Positions 1-11,466 of a stretch of DNA of 64,000 nucleotides are shown here, piece after piece. The stretch comes from Coptis chinensis (Eukaryota; Streptophyta; Magnoliopsida; Ranunculales; Ranunculaceae): the NCBI GenBank assembly GCA_015680905.1, contig CM027385.1:28402501-28466500 (forward strand), read 5' to 3'. How positions within the stretch are numbered: position 1 is the stretch's first letter; the number at the start of each line of letters is the position of its first letter. The notes beneath the pieces are model-generated. The model saw only the letters and a program-made list of their open reading frames with translations. It did not search any database and was not told the origin of the DNA. Both the position numbers and the translations under genes were made by a program.

Positions 1-864
1 TTGAGTCATGTTTCTCTATGGTGTGAATTATGCATTTATTGCTTTCTTGTTTTTCTTATATTAAATCTTATTCATAAAAAATTAAAATTGTTAATATCAT
101 AAAAATAGTAATTTAGGAAGTCTCGGGAATCTGACTTTAAAAGACCCGCTTTTAAAACAAATATTCTAAACTTCGTTGCCAAAAATTTATTTGGGGGTGG
201 GGTGTTTGTTTTTCTGTCCTTGATTGTTCAACTTTCCATGTATGTCGCTTAGGCCATTTAATCGTATTTTGACTCACATTGACATTATCTATTAATTTAG
301 ATTTCATTTGTTCGCATAACTTATGTCATGCACGTATTTCGAGTCGTTTCCATCTTCTAATATGTCACCCATGGTTGGAATAGAGTATTTATGTATTATT
401 GGATTGGAAATTCTCTTCTGATCGTTTCCATATCTCATTCGCATAAATCGGACCGGTAACGAGGCGGCAATTTTAGTTTGAAGTTACGCCAAAAATTGAC
501 AGATTTTGAAAATCGAATTGGGCTTGGGCCCAAGTTAACAGTACTAACCAAGAACGCATCGCGTTCTTCTTCTTCTTTCCAATTCTGCCATTACCAAATT
601 CAAAACCCTAACCAAAAATAAAAAAAAAAAAGAAAAAGAAAGAGAAACCTCAATATACCCACGCCAATAGTTTAAAACAAATTCAAATCTTCTCCAAACC
701 TCTCCCACAACTATCTCCAACAATTCCAACCATCGAGAACATCGAAAAATACAAGAATTCGAACTGCCACTGCCACCACCGCACCCCTCCCATTCTTTTA
801 AGTGAGTATGATTTTAACTCCATTCCCTACCTTATTCAAACCCACAAATCCACCCAAAACTTCA
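1..864 (+). other. A3 post-pol leader of extra ORF 1
   Basis: No gene seen. It holds one copy of the post-pol hairpin motif at 120-147 (arms GTCT and AGAC), a polypurine tract TTTGGGGGTGG at 190-200, and a 7-bp palindrome AGAACGC/GCGTTCT at 551-567. A pyrimidine- and A-rich run follows before the ATG at 865. The same order is found in A4 at 40294-41239. Confidence 0.6.
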
Positions 865-1955
865 ATGGCTCTAAGACGAAGAATTTTTCCAGAACAAGCT
901 TTTACTGTCACCCGCTTTACGCCATTTTTTCGTGACGAGATGATTAGGAGGAATTGGAATAGGTTGTGGTACTCAACAGATGATTTCTACCACTCCGATT
1001 TGGTCGAACAATTCTATAAGAAGAGAGAGTTGGATGGTCAGAAAATTTTCATGAAAGTGGTTGGGACTAGGAGAGAATTATCGAGAGAGAAGTTGGCTAA
1101 GATTTTACGCATTACACCTGAACACCACCTCGAAGCCACCATGCAGGAATCGATTAGATTTGGAGTTCTGTATTGATGGAAGATAATCATCAATACAATC
1201 CAATTCTCATTATGCTTTCGGCGGTCATCTCGTGAACCAACCAACCGGGTCAGAGCTCGATTGGATTGGTAAGAACATCATTGGGAAGGAGAAAGTGAGC
1301 GACATCGGTTTGACATGTATGCATGTTCTCTGGATATTGTAAGAGAAGAGGTATGAATTCTGTATCCTCGAGTTTTTGATAAATATGATTAGAGGAGTTG
1401 GGAAGAGTATTGCACCATTTCCTGCTTTAATTACGAAGATAATGTTGTCTTGCGGGGGGTAAACCAAGAACTGAGAGGAGGATGTTGAAATTGCATGCAA
1501 ATGAAATTATTTATACATAGTGTATCCAAAAGACTTGGATGATGCCGGAGGATAGGGTGGTTGATTCGGATGAGGAAATGGAGGACATGGCATGTTTGGA
1601 TGAAGAGGCCTTGGAGAGGTGTGCGTCTGATTAAGAACGCATGTTAGTGCTGCATACTGGTGTGCATTGCATTTATGGTATTTGTGAAGATGTACGGGAT
1701 AGACATATTATAATTCGAAATAAACAAAAGAACCTTCAGACGAGTTTTGAAATCCTCGAAAAAGGTCAGGATGATCTCTTGTATAACATGGAGACACTCC
1801 TTCAGCGTCACAATGTGCATTATACAGAGATGAAGGCAGAGATGAAAGCAGCAATGGAAGCACAACGCCTATTCCAAGTAGAGATTCTACGTCGTATGCC
1901 ACCCCTGGAGGGTTCTATTTTAGATGAGTCTGAGAGGCATGAACGTCGTCATTAA
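865..1955 (+). pseudogene. A3 extra ORF 1 (env-position protein), broken
   Basis: The start ATG at 865 begins MALRRRIFPEQAF and matches the A4 copy at 41240. The first frame stays open to 1176; later parts read in other frames, so there are at least two frameshifts before the C-terminal segment (1641-1955), which is rich in Glu, Gln, Met and Arg and is probably coiled-coil. Conserved features are a PEQ-x-F start motif, an FF..E.I...W core, an FY motif, and a tail ending with MPPLEGS and a Ser/Pro-rich segment. It lies between pol and the 3' LTR, where Athila elements carry env-like ORFs. Families to compare are ATHILA ORF-1 and the 'putative plant transposon protein' domain; I assign no biochemical function. 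No signal peptide or clear membrane span is visible. Confidence 0.6.
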
Positions 1956-2933
1956 AGGACGGATAGCTTGGGCCCTTCTTCATCTCAGGCCCCATCACAA
2001 TCCTAGGCCCAATCTCCATTTCAGGGTCCATCTCCATCATGTGGCTAGTTGTTTAGAATTTTTTTTTTGTTGTTTCGATGTTATTTAGTTGTTTTATTGT
2101 TTTTAGTAGTTTGGGTGTTAAGTTGTTAAATTCCATAGTCAAATTAAAATTTCGTAGTTAAATGTATTTGAATTTAAATTTTAATATAATTTGGTTCTTT
2201 TCAAATTGTGCTTTGATTTTATTGTTAATCCCACCTTCTCGAATTGTTTGGGGGTGGTATTATTTAGTCTAGCATGATTTTTATATGATCCAAAATTTAT
2301 TAGATAATTTTGCGATGATTGTTGGGGATGTTGCCGATATGGGCATGGCTATGAGTAGATATTGTGGTAGGATGAAATCTCAATGAGTTAGGCAATTACT
2401 ATCCTAAATTCAACCTAAAAGATATTGGGTTTGTTTTGGAATAGAGAATATGGGTTGTTTCCATTTTCGGTTTCAGAAATATTTTGTTTCCGGCAATTGC
2501 CTTAAAACTTTTTGGCAACTTGCCGATTCGTTTTGGAATCTCACAACCTATATAAACTTCCTTCATTTTACACACAACCTACACCATATCCCACTTTCAT
2601 CTCTCACCTTTCACTTCCAAGTTTCCGCTTTTTCTTCTTCACTTCAGGACTTCAGCAGCACGGAGTGCACTTGCGCCTCAGTAGAGCGCCACCTGCGCTT
2701 GCTCACCTGGAACTCAAAATTCACCTGAGCGCGACCCGCACCCATCCCAGGCAAAAAGTGAGCGCGCCCTGCGCCTAAGTGCCTGGAACTCGAAATTCAC
2801 CAAGGCACATCCCGTGCCCTACCCAGGCATAGTTGAACGCCCTCTGCGCTTTGACATCCGTAGCCACGAAAAATCCCAATTTTTTGTATGTTGTTCCAAG
2901 ATCGTTCCAGCTGTTTTAGAGAGTAGTTTTGTG
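1956..2933 (+). other. A3 spacer between extra ORFs 1 and 2
   Basis: Non-coding. A polypurine tract GTTTGGGGGTGG lies at 2247-2258 after ORF 1. A TATA box (2549-2556) and a GC-rich leader (about 2640-2860) with short GCGC palindromes, such as AGCGCCACCTGCGCT at 2684-2698, come before ORF 2. The A4 copy (43024-43943) keeps the same order. Confidence 0.55.
2549..2556 (+). promoter_or_regulatory. TATA box upstream of A3 extra ORF 2
   Basis: TATATAAA, 378 bp before the ORF 2 ATG, followed by a C/A-rich stretch typical of plant transcription starts. The same octamer sits at the equivalent place in A4 (43520-43527). Confidence 0.5.
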
Positions 2934-3852
2934 ATGACATCACCTCATATCATACCGAAACAGTCTTTTGAAGACTTGTTCCAAAGTGACGCTTATGGTG
3001 CTTGGTTTCGCGAGGTTATAATACACGTGGGCTAGGAACCGCTAATGGTAAGACTTGATGAACTTTATTCTCCCACACTTACATCTTATTTTTATGATAA
3101 TTGTAAGTTCTTTGATAGACCAGATGGAGAACAAGTGTTTTCCATCACCATAGGGGATGAACCGATGGAAATTTCCAAGTTCTTGCTAGCCTTTGTTCTT
3201 GGACTTGCTATGCCTGCTGAAATACAAGACTCATGAGCCTATTTGGTAGATAATATGTACATGTATAACTATGAGGATTTGTATGAGCATTATAGGGCAA
3301 GAATCTTTAGGATTGAGGACCAAGGGGATTATAACGTCACCCTTGGTACCATGTCTATGAACGTGGGCATTGTTATGTTTTGGATCATACTAAACATTAG
3401 AGGGGAATGGCGTTATTCTTTTGTGAATGACGAAACTTGTGATATTTTCCTTGCTTTAGCTGGGGGACGTACACTCTATGATATTCCCCAGACCCTAATG
3501 TCTAGTTTAACCCTAGCCCATAGCAAGAGGCATAAGTACCTTCTTATGCCTGTTTTAATTTGCCATATTATGCTATGTTTCTTTCCTATTTTTTGTGCCC
3601 GCTTTATGGATTGGGTTGGGGTCGACATTGTGAGACCCACCAATTGTATTATTCGATTGTTCCGTAATGACTTGGAAAATGTGGAGGATACAACCTCATC
3701 AGGTTGCACCTTACACCCCATCCGACCAAGTGGTGCTTGACAGGTTAGCTATAGTAGATCATAAGTGGTGTGAAGCCTGGCAAATCCTCATGGCATGGCA
3801 GGATGCGAAAGAACCACATTTCTTTTTTAAAGATGAGGATGATGAGGCTTAA
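2934..3852 (+). pseudogene. A3 extra ORF 2 (env-position protein), broken
   Basis: The ATG at 2934 opens MTSPHIIPKQSFEDL, matching A4 (43944) and B (33578). About 306 codons long. One frame runs from 2934 to about 3665, interrupted by TAG at 3033 (where A4 and B have Trp) and TGA at 3234; a frameshift near 3665 moves to the frame that ends at 3852. Recognisable blocks are IP[KE]QSF near the N-terminus, a [HQ]VGW-type motif, a central FRIEDQG/Y..LG..SMNVG segment, RHKYLL, and a C-terminal W..lMAWQDAKE followed by an acidic tail. The N-terminal half resembles extra ORF 1, so the two look like ancient duplicates. Function unknown. Confidence 0.6.
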
Positions 3853-3864
3853 ACGGGAGTTAAG

Positions 3865-4002
3865 GCAAGTTTTTAGTTTCAGTTACTGTCTGCTTATGTC
3901 CTAAGCAATTTCTTTCTTATTAACCCCATAACGGGTGGAACTCTTATAGAGTTGCGTCAATTTTTATTTTCTATATTAGTATGTTATTACCTTGTTTTGC
4001 AG
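3865..4002 (+). other. A3 intron-like segment after extra ORF 2
   Basis: A 138-bp segment begins 12 nt after the ORF 2 stop, with GCAAGT in place of a donor, and ends in a pyrimidine tract plus TTTTGCAG. The A4 copy has a perfect donor (CAG/GTAAGT) at the same place, so this may be a GC-AG intron. Confidence 0.4.
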
Positions 4003-4058
4003 ATGGTCCATAATTTCACGCGTTTCCATGGTATTTCTCTACCTTATTTATTTAAATA

Positions 4059-4092
4059 CTTTGAGGACAAAGCATGCTACTTGTTTGGGGGG
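4059..4092 (+). promoter_or_regulatory. A3 AGGA-loop hairpin and upstream polypurine tract
   Basis: CTTTG-AGGA-CAAAG (4059-4072) folds into a 5-bp stem with an AGGA loop. A G-rich tract (GTTTGGGGGG, from 4082) follows about 10 nt later. The same module recurs directly before the LTR (5641-5679). Confidence 0.5.
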
Positions 4093-5065
4093 CATAGAAA
4101 CATGTGTAATTAAGGCATCTGTTAGGATATAGATATGTATAATATGCACTTGTTTTTTAGTAAAAATTCAAAATTTTTAAAAATATAAATAAAAAGTTTC
4201 TGCTATACACTTAGGAATATTGGTATTAATTGTTTCCCTTCTCCAGGCCCTTGATAATCTAGAAATCTCACGTAGCTTTTGCATTAGAATAGTTTTTAGA
4301 AACTTAGATTAATATGTAGATAATAATCTTTGCATCTTTCTATAAATATATTGCATGAGTATCTATGATTGTTTGGTAGTAAGTTTCTGAAATTTAGGCT
4401 AGAGTACTTATTCTACAAATCCTGTGAGAATATAGCCTAAAGCCTTATATGAGTGAAACATTTGAGAAATGACACAAGGGAGAAGTAAAATCCGGATAGA
4501 GAAATCACACGTCCACTTGCTTGATCACTATACCATATCCTAAGGGAGAATTTACGCCCTCTCTGGATCGATATAGCCAGAAATTCAAACCTTATGAAAT
4601 TATTTTCCGCTAGTCGCCCCTCTGAGCCTTTTTTTAGCCTTTCATAAACCACAATTCCTTTACTCTTTTACAAAACAAAATAAAAATAAAAATCAGCCTA
4701 CCCATTCTTTGAATGAGTCTGAGAATAGAGATGAAGAATAGAAAAGAGAAAGACCTTTGAAATCAAGAATTTGTTAGTCGTTTCAAATAAGAAAAGAAAG
4801 TTTTCATCCAAATAAAAAAAAAGAAAAAAGAAAATAAAGAGTTAGAACTCCAAAAATAGAATCAAAGGAGTCAAAAGCAAAAGAAAAAGAAAAATATGGC
4901 TAAGGATGGAAACAAAGTGTAGAAGCAAAAGTAAAGAACAAGGTTTTCTCTAGTTACATAATATGAAGACTCTATTATCTCAGACTTGTCCTTTTTGAAT
5001 ATCCATTTTCTTCCTTCTTAAACCATCTCCTAATCCCCTTTGTTCGAACACCTAATAAAGACCTC

Positions 5066-5123
5066 TAGCTCAATTAGGAATAGGTTAGTGTGATAGTAAG
5101 TGGCAGATGTGTTTGATCGACTC
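5066..5123 (+). other. A3 tRNA-like block with pol III A/B-box matches
   Basis: TAGCTCAATTAGG at 5066-5078 resembles the A-box consensus TRGYNNARNNGG. GATCGACTC at 5115-5123 fits the B-box consensus GWTCRANNC. The spacing of 49 nt is that of a tRNA. No full cloverleaf is evident. Confidence 0.35.
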
Positions 5124-5457
5124 CGACTTCCTTGTTTGTCATTGAGATTGTAAGATAAAGTGTGCCCACTGCAACTGGAGTAGCAAAACTTGAGCGGAAA
5201 AATCAGAGTGGTTTTTGTCTTGACATTTATGTGAGGGCCTACTTAAGGACGTTATTCTGAGTTTTTAGAAACGGACCTACTAGTGCATTCCATAGTATTA
5301 CTCATTGTATATATGTTTATTTATAGATGATTGATTATTATGCATATATTAGCCTAGGTTTCGACTTGAGTATTATTTATTCATTGTTAGTGAGATATAT
5401 AGATAATTGGGAGCATAAATAAGGAAACAATAGTTAAAACAATAGTTTTATTTCTTA

Positions 5458-5472
5458 GTCGTTGTAGTATAG
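5458..5472 (+). other. A3 block identical to the 5' end of tRNA-Asp
   Basis: GTCGTTGTAGTATAG equals the first 15 bases of plant tRNA-Asp(GUC) as I know it, in sense orientation, about 200 nt before the LTR. The primer of these elements appears to be tRNA-Asp (see the A2 binding site at 19151-19174). Confidence 0.45.
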
Positions 5473-5640
5473 ATGAAGTTTGTGAGTACCTTCGCTGGAA
5501 AACTCTCACGAGGCTATAACTTGTCCACTAGGGAATTCTTAGTGGTTTAAGGCCTTGTTGCATATGGTCAATACAATCGCACTCGGCGAAACGAGATTAG
5601 TTAGAACTCCATTTTTGGTCACTTAAGCTAATTTCTCATA

Positions 5641-5679
5641 TTTGCTTGCGGATAAGCAAAATGCTGTTTGGGGGTGGTT
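5641..5679 (+). promoter_or_regulatory. A3 terminal hairpin and polypurine tract
   Basis: Arms TTTGCTT and AAGCAAA (5641-5660) pair over 7 bp. The polypurine tract GTTTGGGGGTGGT (5666-5678) directly adjoins the LTR, as expected for plus-strand priming. Confidence 0.7.
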
Positions 5680-7172
5680 TGATAAGAGCCCAAAACTGTA
5701 GTTTTAACCCCTTAACAATAATACCTTTAGACTAATTATGCGAGTAATAAATAAGAGTTAATGCTGATTACGTGCTTTTATGTATTTCAGTCATTGGAGT
5801 CAATTATATGCATAAATGTGTCACTTTGACGAGATAAAGGAGCAAGGGTTGGTTGCTAAGGAGTTATGTGATTAAAGGCCAAGATTCAAGGAGAAAAAGC
5901 CTTTAAAAAGCCTGGTCAAAGCTGAAAAGTCAAAGTTAACGCGGGCGGAAACAACGTACAAAAGTTAGCAGAACTTCCGAAGATCGTATCATTAGACTTA
6001 GACCTCAGAATTGGGTGTACCTTATGTAAAAACGATCGGCTCGGAAAGAGCTTTCCAATGATCTAAGATTTGACTTAATCAAAGGAGTAGAAGTGGATGA
6101 AAAGTTTGTGGAAGCAAAATCTAGCTGGAAAGGCCTCTATGGACTGAAGAAATTGGGTTTTGGGCTCAATTTTCCGGCCCAAAACATGGCTCCTCAGCCC
6201 ATGCTCGAAAATATGGATCTTGTCTCCTCCATTTGAATAGAGAAGACTTAACTCTTAAGAAATACTTAGTTTAGGTAGCAAGTAGCCATTAGAGATAGTT
6301 CTAGATCTAGATTTTAGATTCAATTAAATTAATTAGTTTTTATTATCTTGTTTTAAACTTAGTTATTTGAATCATTATTTTATTATTCATTAGATTAATA
6401 AAATAGTTAGTTCTTCATAATTTTGATTTTGATTTATTAAAGTACTTAGCTCTAAATTAAATTACTTAGTTGTTAATCATTTCTTAGTCGTTAAGTTAGA
6501 TTTGAATTCTGTCATTATTCAATATAGTAAATTTACAATCTTTATATGATGTTTAGTTTAAATTCATATGGAAATGATAGTTTGATGACTCTAGGCTAAA
6601 CCTCCATTAGAGGGGGTTTAATGAAAACTTGATTGTATAGTGTAGAAATAGTTGTAAGAGTCTATTCCACTCTAGAAGGTAGTTGATTCGCCATGAGAAT
6701 GGGTAGAACTTCCTAATATGCTAGTCATTAGTTGGTAGAGATTTCCATGAATGATTAGGGATTAGAACAACTAATTTTTATCGTAAGAATGTAAGAATTT
6801 GATTATAACAATCTATGCTAGTTTAATTAAGTTGGATTTAAGGTGGATTCAATCCTCCCCTAATTCTTTATCTAGATTCAAACCTTAGTATTTCCGTCAT
6901 TTCGTTATTCGTATCTTGTTAGCATAATTTGCATCGTAGTATAAATCCCACATTACTCTCATTAAACTTTAGATAGACCGATAGTCGTAGAAAACATTGA
7001 ATACTAACGAGCTAGGAGTCGAACAAATCTTTTACTCCATCTCTATTTCGATAGATTCGAGAGTAGAATAAATCTTTGATAAATATAGTACACAAACTCC
7101 AGTTTTAGTTTTACTTGCGCTTAGAGTTCAATCTTTTATTTGTAGGTAAAACTAGTCATTTTACCATTATCA
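5680..7172 (+). mobile_element. A3 3' LTR (1493 bp)
   Basis: It starts TGATAAGAGCCC after the polypurine tract and ends TTACCATTATCA, and it is similar along its length to the A4 LTR (1489 bp) and to the inverted A1 and A2 LTRs. The canonical TG...CA ends are present. The TATA region is degenerate near 6225. Confidence 0.88.
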
Positions 7173-7173
7173 A

Positions 7174-9085
7174 GCACCAATCATTTGTGCGCCCAATTGG
7201 AGCCAGCCATTTGAGATCATGTGTGATGCATCTGATTATGCTATAGGAGCCGTTCTAGGACAAAGAGACAAGAAAGTGCCGTACGCAATCTATTATGCTA
7301 GCAAGACTCTAAATGGAGCTCAGATTAATTATTCTACCACTGAGAAGGAACTCTTAGCCGTCGTCTATTCTCTTGGCAAATTCCGAAAATATCTGATAGG
7401 TTCAAAGGTGATTGTCTATACTGACCATGATGCCTTGCGTCATTTACTAGCTAAGCAGGATGCCAAGCCTAGGTTGATCCGATGGATACTACTTTTACAA
7501 GAATTTGATTTGGAGATACATGATAAGAAAGGAACAGAGAATGTCGTTGTGGATCACCTTTCTAGATTGCTAGTGGAGAATACCGAAGACAGCTTACAAA
7601 TATGTGAGACTTTTCCTGATGAACAATTGTTAAGTATATCAGAAGTACCATGGTACGGCCACATCACAAATTATCTTGTGACTGACAAGGTACCATCGCA
7701 TTGGAGCAAGCAAGAAAAAGATTTATTCTACTCAAAGGCCAGATATTATTTTTGGGATGATCCATAGTTATTCATGAAGTGTTCGGATCAGATTATTCGA
7801 AGATGCATCCCAGAATCGGAACAGGAATCCATTCTATCATTTTGTCACGATCAGCCTTACGGAGGACACTTTGGCCCGCAACGTACTGCAGACAAGGTAT
7901 TACAAGACGGATTCTATTGGCCTACTCTTTTTAAAGATGCAAATGTTTATTGCAAAGCATGTTCGAGATGCCAATTTTTGGGTAAAACCTCGAAAAGATT
8001 CGAGTGGCCTCAACAACTGATCCTTATCTCAGAAATCTTTGATGTATGGGGTATAGATTTCATGGGACCATTTCCGCCTTCTTTTGGTTACACTTACATT
8101 CTACTGGTTGTGGACTATGTTTCGAAGTGGATTGAAGCAGTTCCTACAAAGACCGCCAATCATAAAGTCATCGTGGACTTTCTGAAGAAGAACATTCTAC
8201 CAAGATTTGGAACACCGAGAGCCATCATCAGTGATAACGGTTCTCACTTATGTAATCGTGTATTTGGGAATCTTATGGCAAAGTATGGAGTAATTCATAA
8301 GCTAGCTTTACCATATCATCCTCAGACTAATGGTCAAGCAGAAGTTTTGAATAGGGAAATCAAAAGTATTTTAGAGAAGGCAGTTAATCCATCTAGGAAA
8401 GACTAGTCTCTTAGACTCCAAGATGCACTATGGGCATATAGAACAACATTCAAAACACCCATAGGGATGTCGCCCTATTGCTTGGTATATGGAAATGCAT
8501 GTCATCTACCTGTTGAGTTAGAATATAAAGCCTATTGGGTAGTGAAAGAGATGAATTTCAGCCTAGATCAAGCAGGAGAAATGAGGAAGCTTCAGATTAG
8601 TGAATTAGAGGAATTGAGAAGTGATGCTTATGATAAGTCAAAGATTTACAAGGATAAGACTAAAGAGTTACATGACAGAAGAATTCTGAAGAGATAATTT
8701 GAACCAGGACAGAAGGTTCTGGTCTACAACTCTGGTCTAGAAATTTTCCCTAGAAAGTTGAGATCTAGATGGACGGGACCATTTATAGTAAGACGTCACA
8801 CATTTTGGAGCTATTGAAGTAGAAAACATAAAGAGAATGACTTGTTTCAAAGTCAACGCTCATCGACTGAAGCCTTTTTTGGAGTTACCTACTGGAGACG
8901 TGGAGGCCATTTTTCTCAAGGATCTGGTTTATCAGACCATTGTTGAAGCGGAAAATTGGGGTAAGTTACCTACACACCTTAAATATTACATTCTATGTCT
9001 TGCTGAACTTGTTACTCTGTCTAGTTTAAGTTTTTTGCATGAGGAAGCCAAGCATCGTAAGCTTGACTCCTTATGGTCTCATTAG
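7174..9085 (+). pseudogene. D pol: RNase H and integrase, broken
   Basis: The reading opens with the end of the RT-RNase H connection, then RNase H ([50 protein letters not shown]) up to about 7575. Integrase follows: the zinc-binding region from about 7775, then the core with a DDX35E triad fully present (Asp in GIDFMG, Asp in ISDNGSHL at 8233, Glu in GQAEV at 8341, 35 residues apart). The C-terminal domain includes GQKVL and RSRWTGPF. One frame runs from 7174 to about 8790, broken by TAG at 7765, TAG at 8404 (a conserved Trp) and TAA at 8695; a frameshift near 8793 moves to the frame ending at 9085. Gag, protease and RT are outside the window. RNase H would degrade the RNA template and integrase would insert the cDNA. 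Confidence 0.88.
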
Positions 9086-11466
9086 TATAAGTGCCACCGA
9101 TAGCCGGGCCCTTAGATTTTCATAACTTATCCTTTACTGAGAGGAGTTGCAAGTGTCGGAGTCAAAGTCTTATAACTCTAGTAGACCGAGTATAAAATGT
9201 CTACAGGAAGTAAGCATGTTGTCGATAGATCAGTTTTGAGATGGAAACTTAAGTGTTCACCACTTGTTAGTTTGTGGGATTTACTCCCCGTTGGCCTTCA
9301 AAGGAAGATTATTTCTATCGCTCGTGTAGGGTTTGATAAAAGTTCATTTGCACGAAAGAGGAGAGTGCGTAAGCTAGGTTGATGTAAGAATTGCCATTCT
9401 GAAACTTGTCCTGGGTTACAGCCATTAAGAGAAAATTGTTAGTACAAGGTATACTTTTGTCAATCACCTGTTGAGAAAGATCAGAAGAATTCCTACAAAG
9501 TGAAACCTAGTGAGTGGGAATACTAGTCTTGAGGATCTGACTATAAAGGACTCAAAAGTCTTGAGAATCTGACTTTAAAAGACTCACATTACGTCTTGGG
9601 GATCTGACATAAAAAGACCTAAAAATTCGGCATCAATGGTAATATCCTACCTTTTTCTCATCCATTTCAATTACTTCTTTATACATTGAGGTCAATGCAT
9701 GCATAAGTAGGGGGAGGGTGTACTTGAGAAATGAATTTCGAAAATTAGTTTTAAAAAAAAAAATAAATAAATATATATTTTTGTTTCTATATCAGCAGCA
9801 TGAGAAAAATGAATTTTAATGATGAGTTTGGGATATATATTCTATACTGCTTAGTGTTGAGCTTGATAGATAGTTGATATTATTGATTTCATTACTGCTT
9901 AGACTATTTATTATGCTCGGACATAGTTCTTGTTGATATAATTCTTTATCAAGGCACCACCATAATACTTGGTCAATTTTGTGTACTTTTGCTAGAAGAG
10001 AGATTTAACCCCTAGTAAACTGGAAGTAGATTTTTTTAAACTTAGCCCGTGAGACTTGAGTTTTATACACATTCTTTGGAGAGTTCTTACAAAAAATCCG
10101 AGTCTTAGTGACTCAACATCTTTTAGTTCTTTATGTTGTTGTAATATAGTCTCATTATTTGTTTATTTGGTTAATCACGAAGTGACATCAACTGGGGAGA
10201 TAGTCATTAGGTCTTGTAGTCTATTTGAAACAGAATATCATACTGATAAGTCAAGTAGTAAACCTATTCAGCCTTTATCCCACCTAGTAGGACCATCACG
10301 TTAAACCCATTTGAGCCTTACATCAAGCCATTTCTTCCAAAACCCTTTATCCTTTACCCAACTCCAGACAAGGAGTATAGCCAAAAACATTTATCAACCA
10401 TACCTATATGTTTTTGAGTATACGAGGGTCGCAAGGAGGAAGAAAGAGCACAAAAGGAATATTACAAGGAAATATCAGAGAGATACAATGACGACTATCA
10501 TTCTGTTCTAAGTGGAAGAAGTTAGTGGAAAACAAGCATATCCAGTACTAATCAAGGATATACCACTGAGTTAAAAAAAAAAGTTGAACAGAATGGATGG
10601 AAAAGCTAAGACAAAGGAAGAATTTTCTCTGCAATATAGAATTTGAAGAAATCTTCCAAAGAATGAAGCAAAACCATTAGTGTTTTTCAGAAACAACCTT
10701 TGAATCCTTTCTACCTTTCCTTCATAAACCAATACCCAAGTCAAGTTACAACCCATGACTTATCACTATAGTATGGTACGAAGTCTAGAATAGGTGAGAG
10801 GATACTAAAGTGAAGGACCCGACACTTCATATGTGATTGACATTCTTTCCATGAGACTACTGTCATCTAGAAGTCTGTTTTTCAAGGTAGTATGTGGGAT
10901 GTTTGTATTCATTATTCTTTTCCCCACATACATGAGGTAAAATAGTATACCATCTTCTGAGAGATTCTTTTCTGACAGTATGACTGGTGATGATTGAAAG
11001 TCGAGATTATCTGTCTAAAGGTAAACTAAGGATTCCGTTTCTTAGATAGGAAAATATATGAGATTGACTAAATACACACATAAGCCTTGATTGAGAATTT
11101 TGCCAATTTTTACTATCTCCCATCATAATCTATGAGTCTTTGCAGCAATGTAGTTAGCAATGGAGACCGTCTGTTGGAGTAAGTACTAAGTGGGTAAGGA
11201 ATTTCTCTCTCTGAAAAATACTATCATTCTTGAACATGCTATTGATAGATTTTGTGGGTATATCACCTGAAAACCCTCATGAGACTATAACTCATCCTTT
11301 TTTAGGAACTTAAAAGTTTAAAGCCTTGTTGCATATGGTAAATGCAATTGCGATGCCTTCGAAAGTGAGTTAGGATTTTATTTTTGTTATTAGGATGTGA
11401 TTTTGATCACTTATCTATTTTTTATCTTATTTGCTAAGAGACTAGCAAAAGGCTAGTTGGGAGTTG
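9086..11466 (+). other. D 3' region without recognisable genes
   Basis: Only chance ORFs. Notable sites are three tandem copies of the post-pol hairpin repeat (9526-9618), a hairpin CATTG-AGGT-CAATG (9684-9697) followed by AGGGGGAGGGTG, and a terminal hairpin (arms TTTGCT and AGCAAA, 11430-11449) before a weak purine tract GTTGGGAGTTG that abuts the LTR. The block around 11325-11350 (CCTTGTTGCATATGG) is shared with the other Athila-type 3' UTRs. Confidence 0.55.
9526..9618 (+). repeat. D post-pol hairpin repeat, 3 copies
   Basis: Units at 9526-9553, 9558-9585 and 9593-9618 share the pattern GTCTTGRGGATCTGAC then TAAAAGACTC; the ends GTCTT and AAGAC are complementary. Spacing is 32 and 35 bp. 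B has three copies, A3 and A4 one each, always after pol. Confidence 0.6.

Larger units (their letters stand above)
4093..5640 (+). other. A3 3' UTR
   Basis: AT-rich and non-coding. It includes a purine-rich stretch (about 4740-4960), a tRNA-like block with A-box and B-box matches (5066-5123), a 15-base block identical to the start of tRNA-Asp (5458-5472), and a palindrome at 5525-5545 (one arm CCACTA-G, degenerate here). All recur in A4, C and B. Confidence 0.55.
1..7172 (+). mobile_element. Athila-type Ty3/gypsy element A3, 3' part
   Basis: The window opens just after the pol stop of this element: the first bases match the stretch that follows pol in A4 (from about 40294). It then runs through two extra ORFs, a long 3' UTR and the 3' LTR, which ends at 7172. 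Its gag-pol and 5' LTR must lie to the left of the window. To its right, at 7174, the RNase H codons of element D begin abruptly, so A3 appears inserted in D pol. If so, its target duplication should start with the bases at 7173-7177 (AGCAC). The Athila assignment rests on synteny with A4 and B, whose RT and integrase wording is Athila-like. Confidence 0.85.

Noticed and set aside
5066..5123. Functional tRNA gene
   Set aside because: Only the A and B boxes match; no acceptor stem or anticodon arm can be drawn convincingly. Kept as a tRNA-like block.
9526..9618. CRISPR-like array (three regularly spaced repeats), also at 29272-29365
   Set aside because: Spacers are only 4-7 bases, the context is plant retrotransposon DNA, and there are no cas genes. 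It is a tandem hairpin repeat.
10056..10511. Two short ORFs in the D 3' region as remnants of extra ORFs
   Set aside because: No PEQ-x-F, GW or FY pattern; composition looks random.
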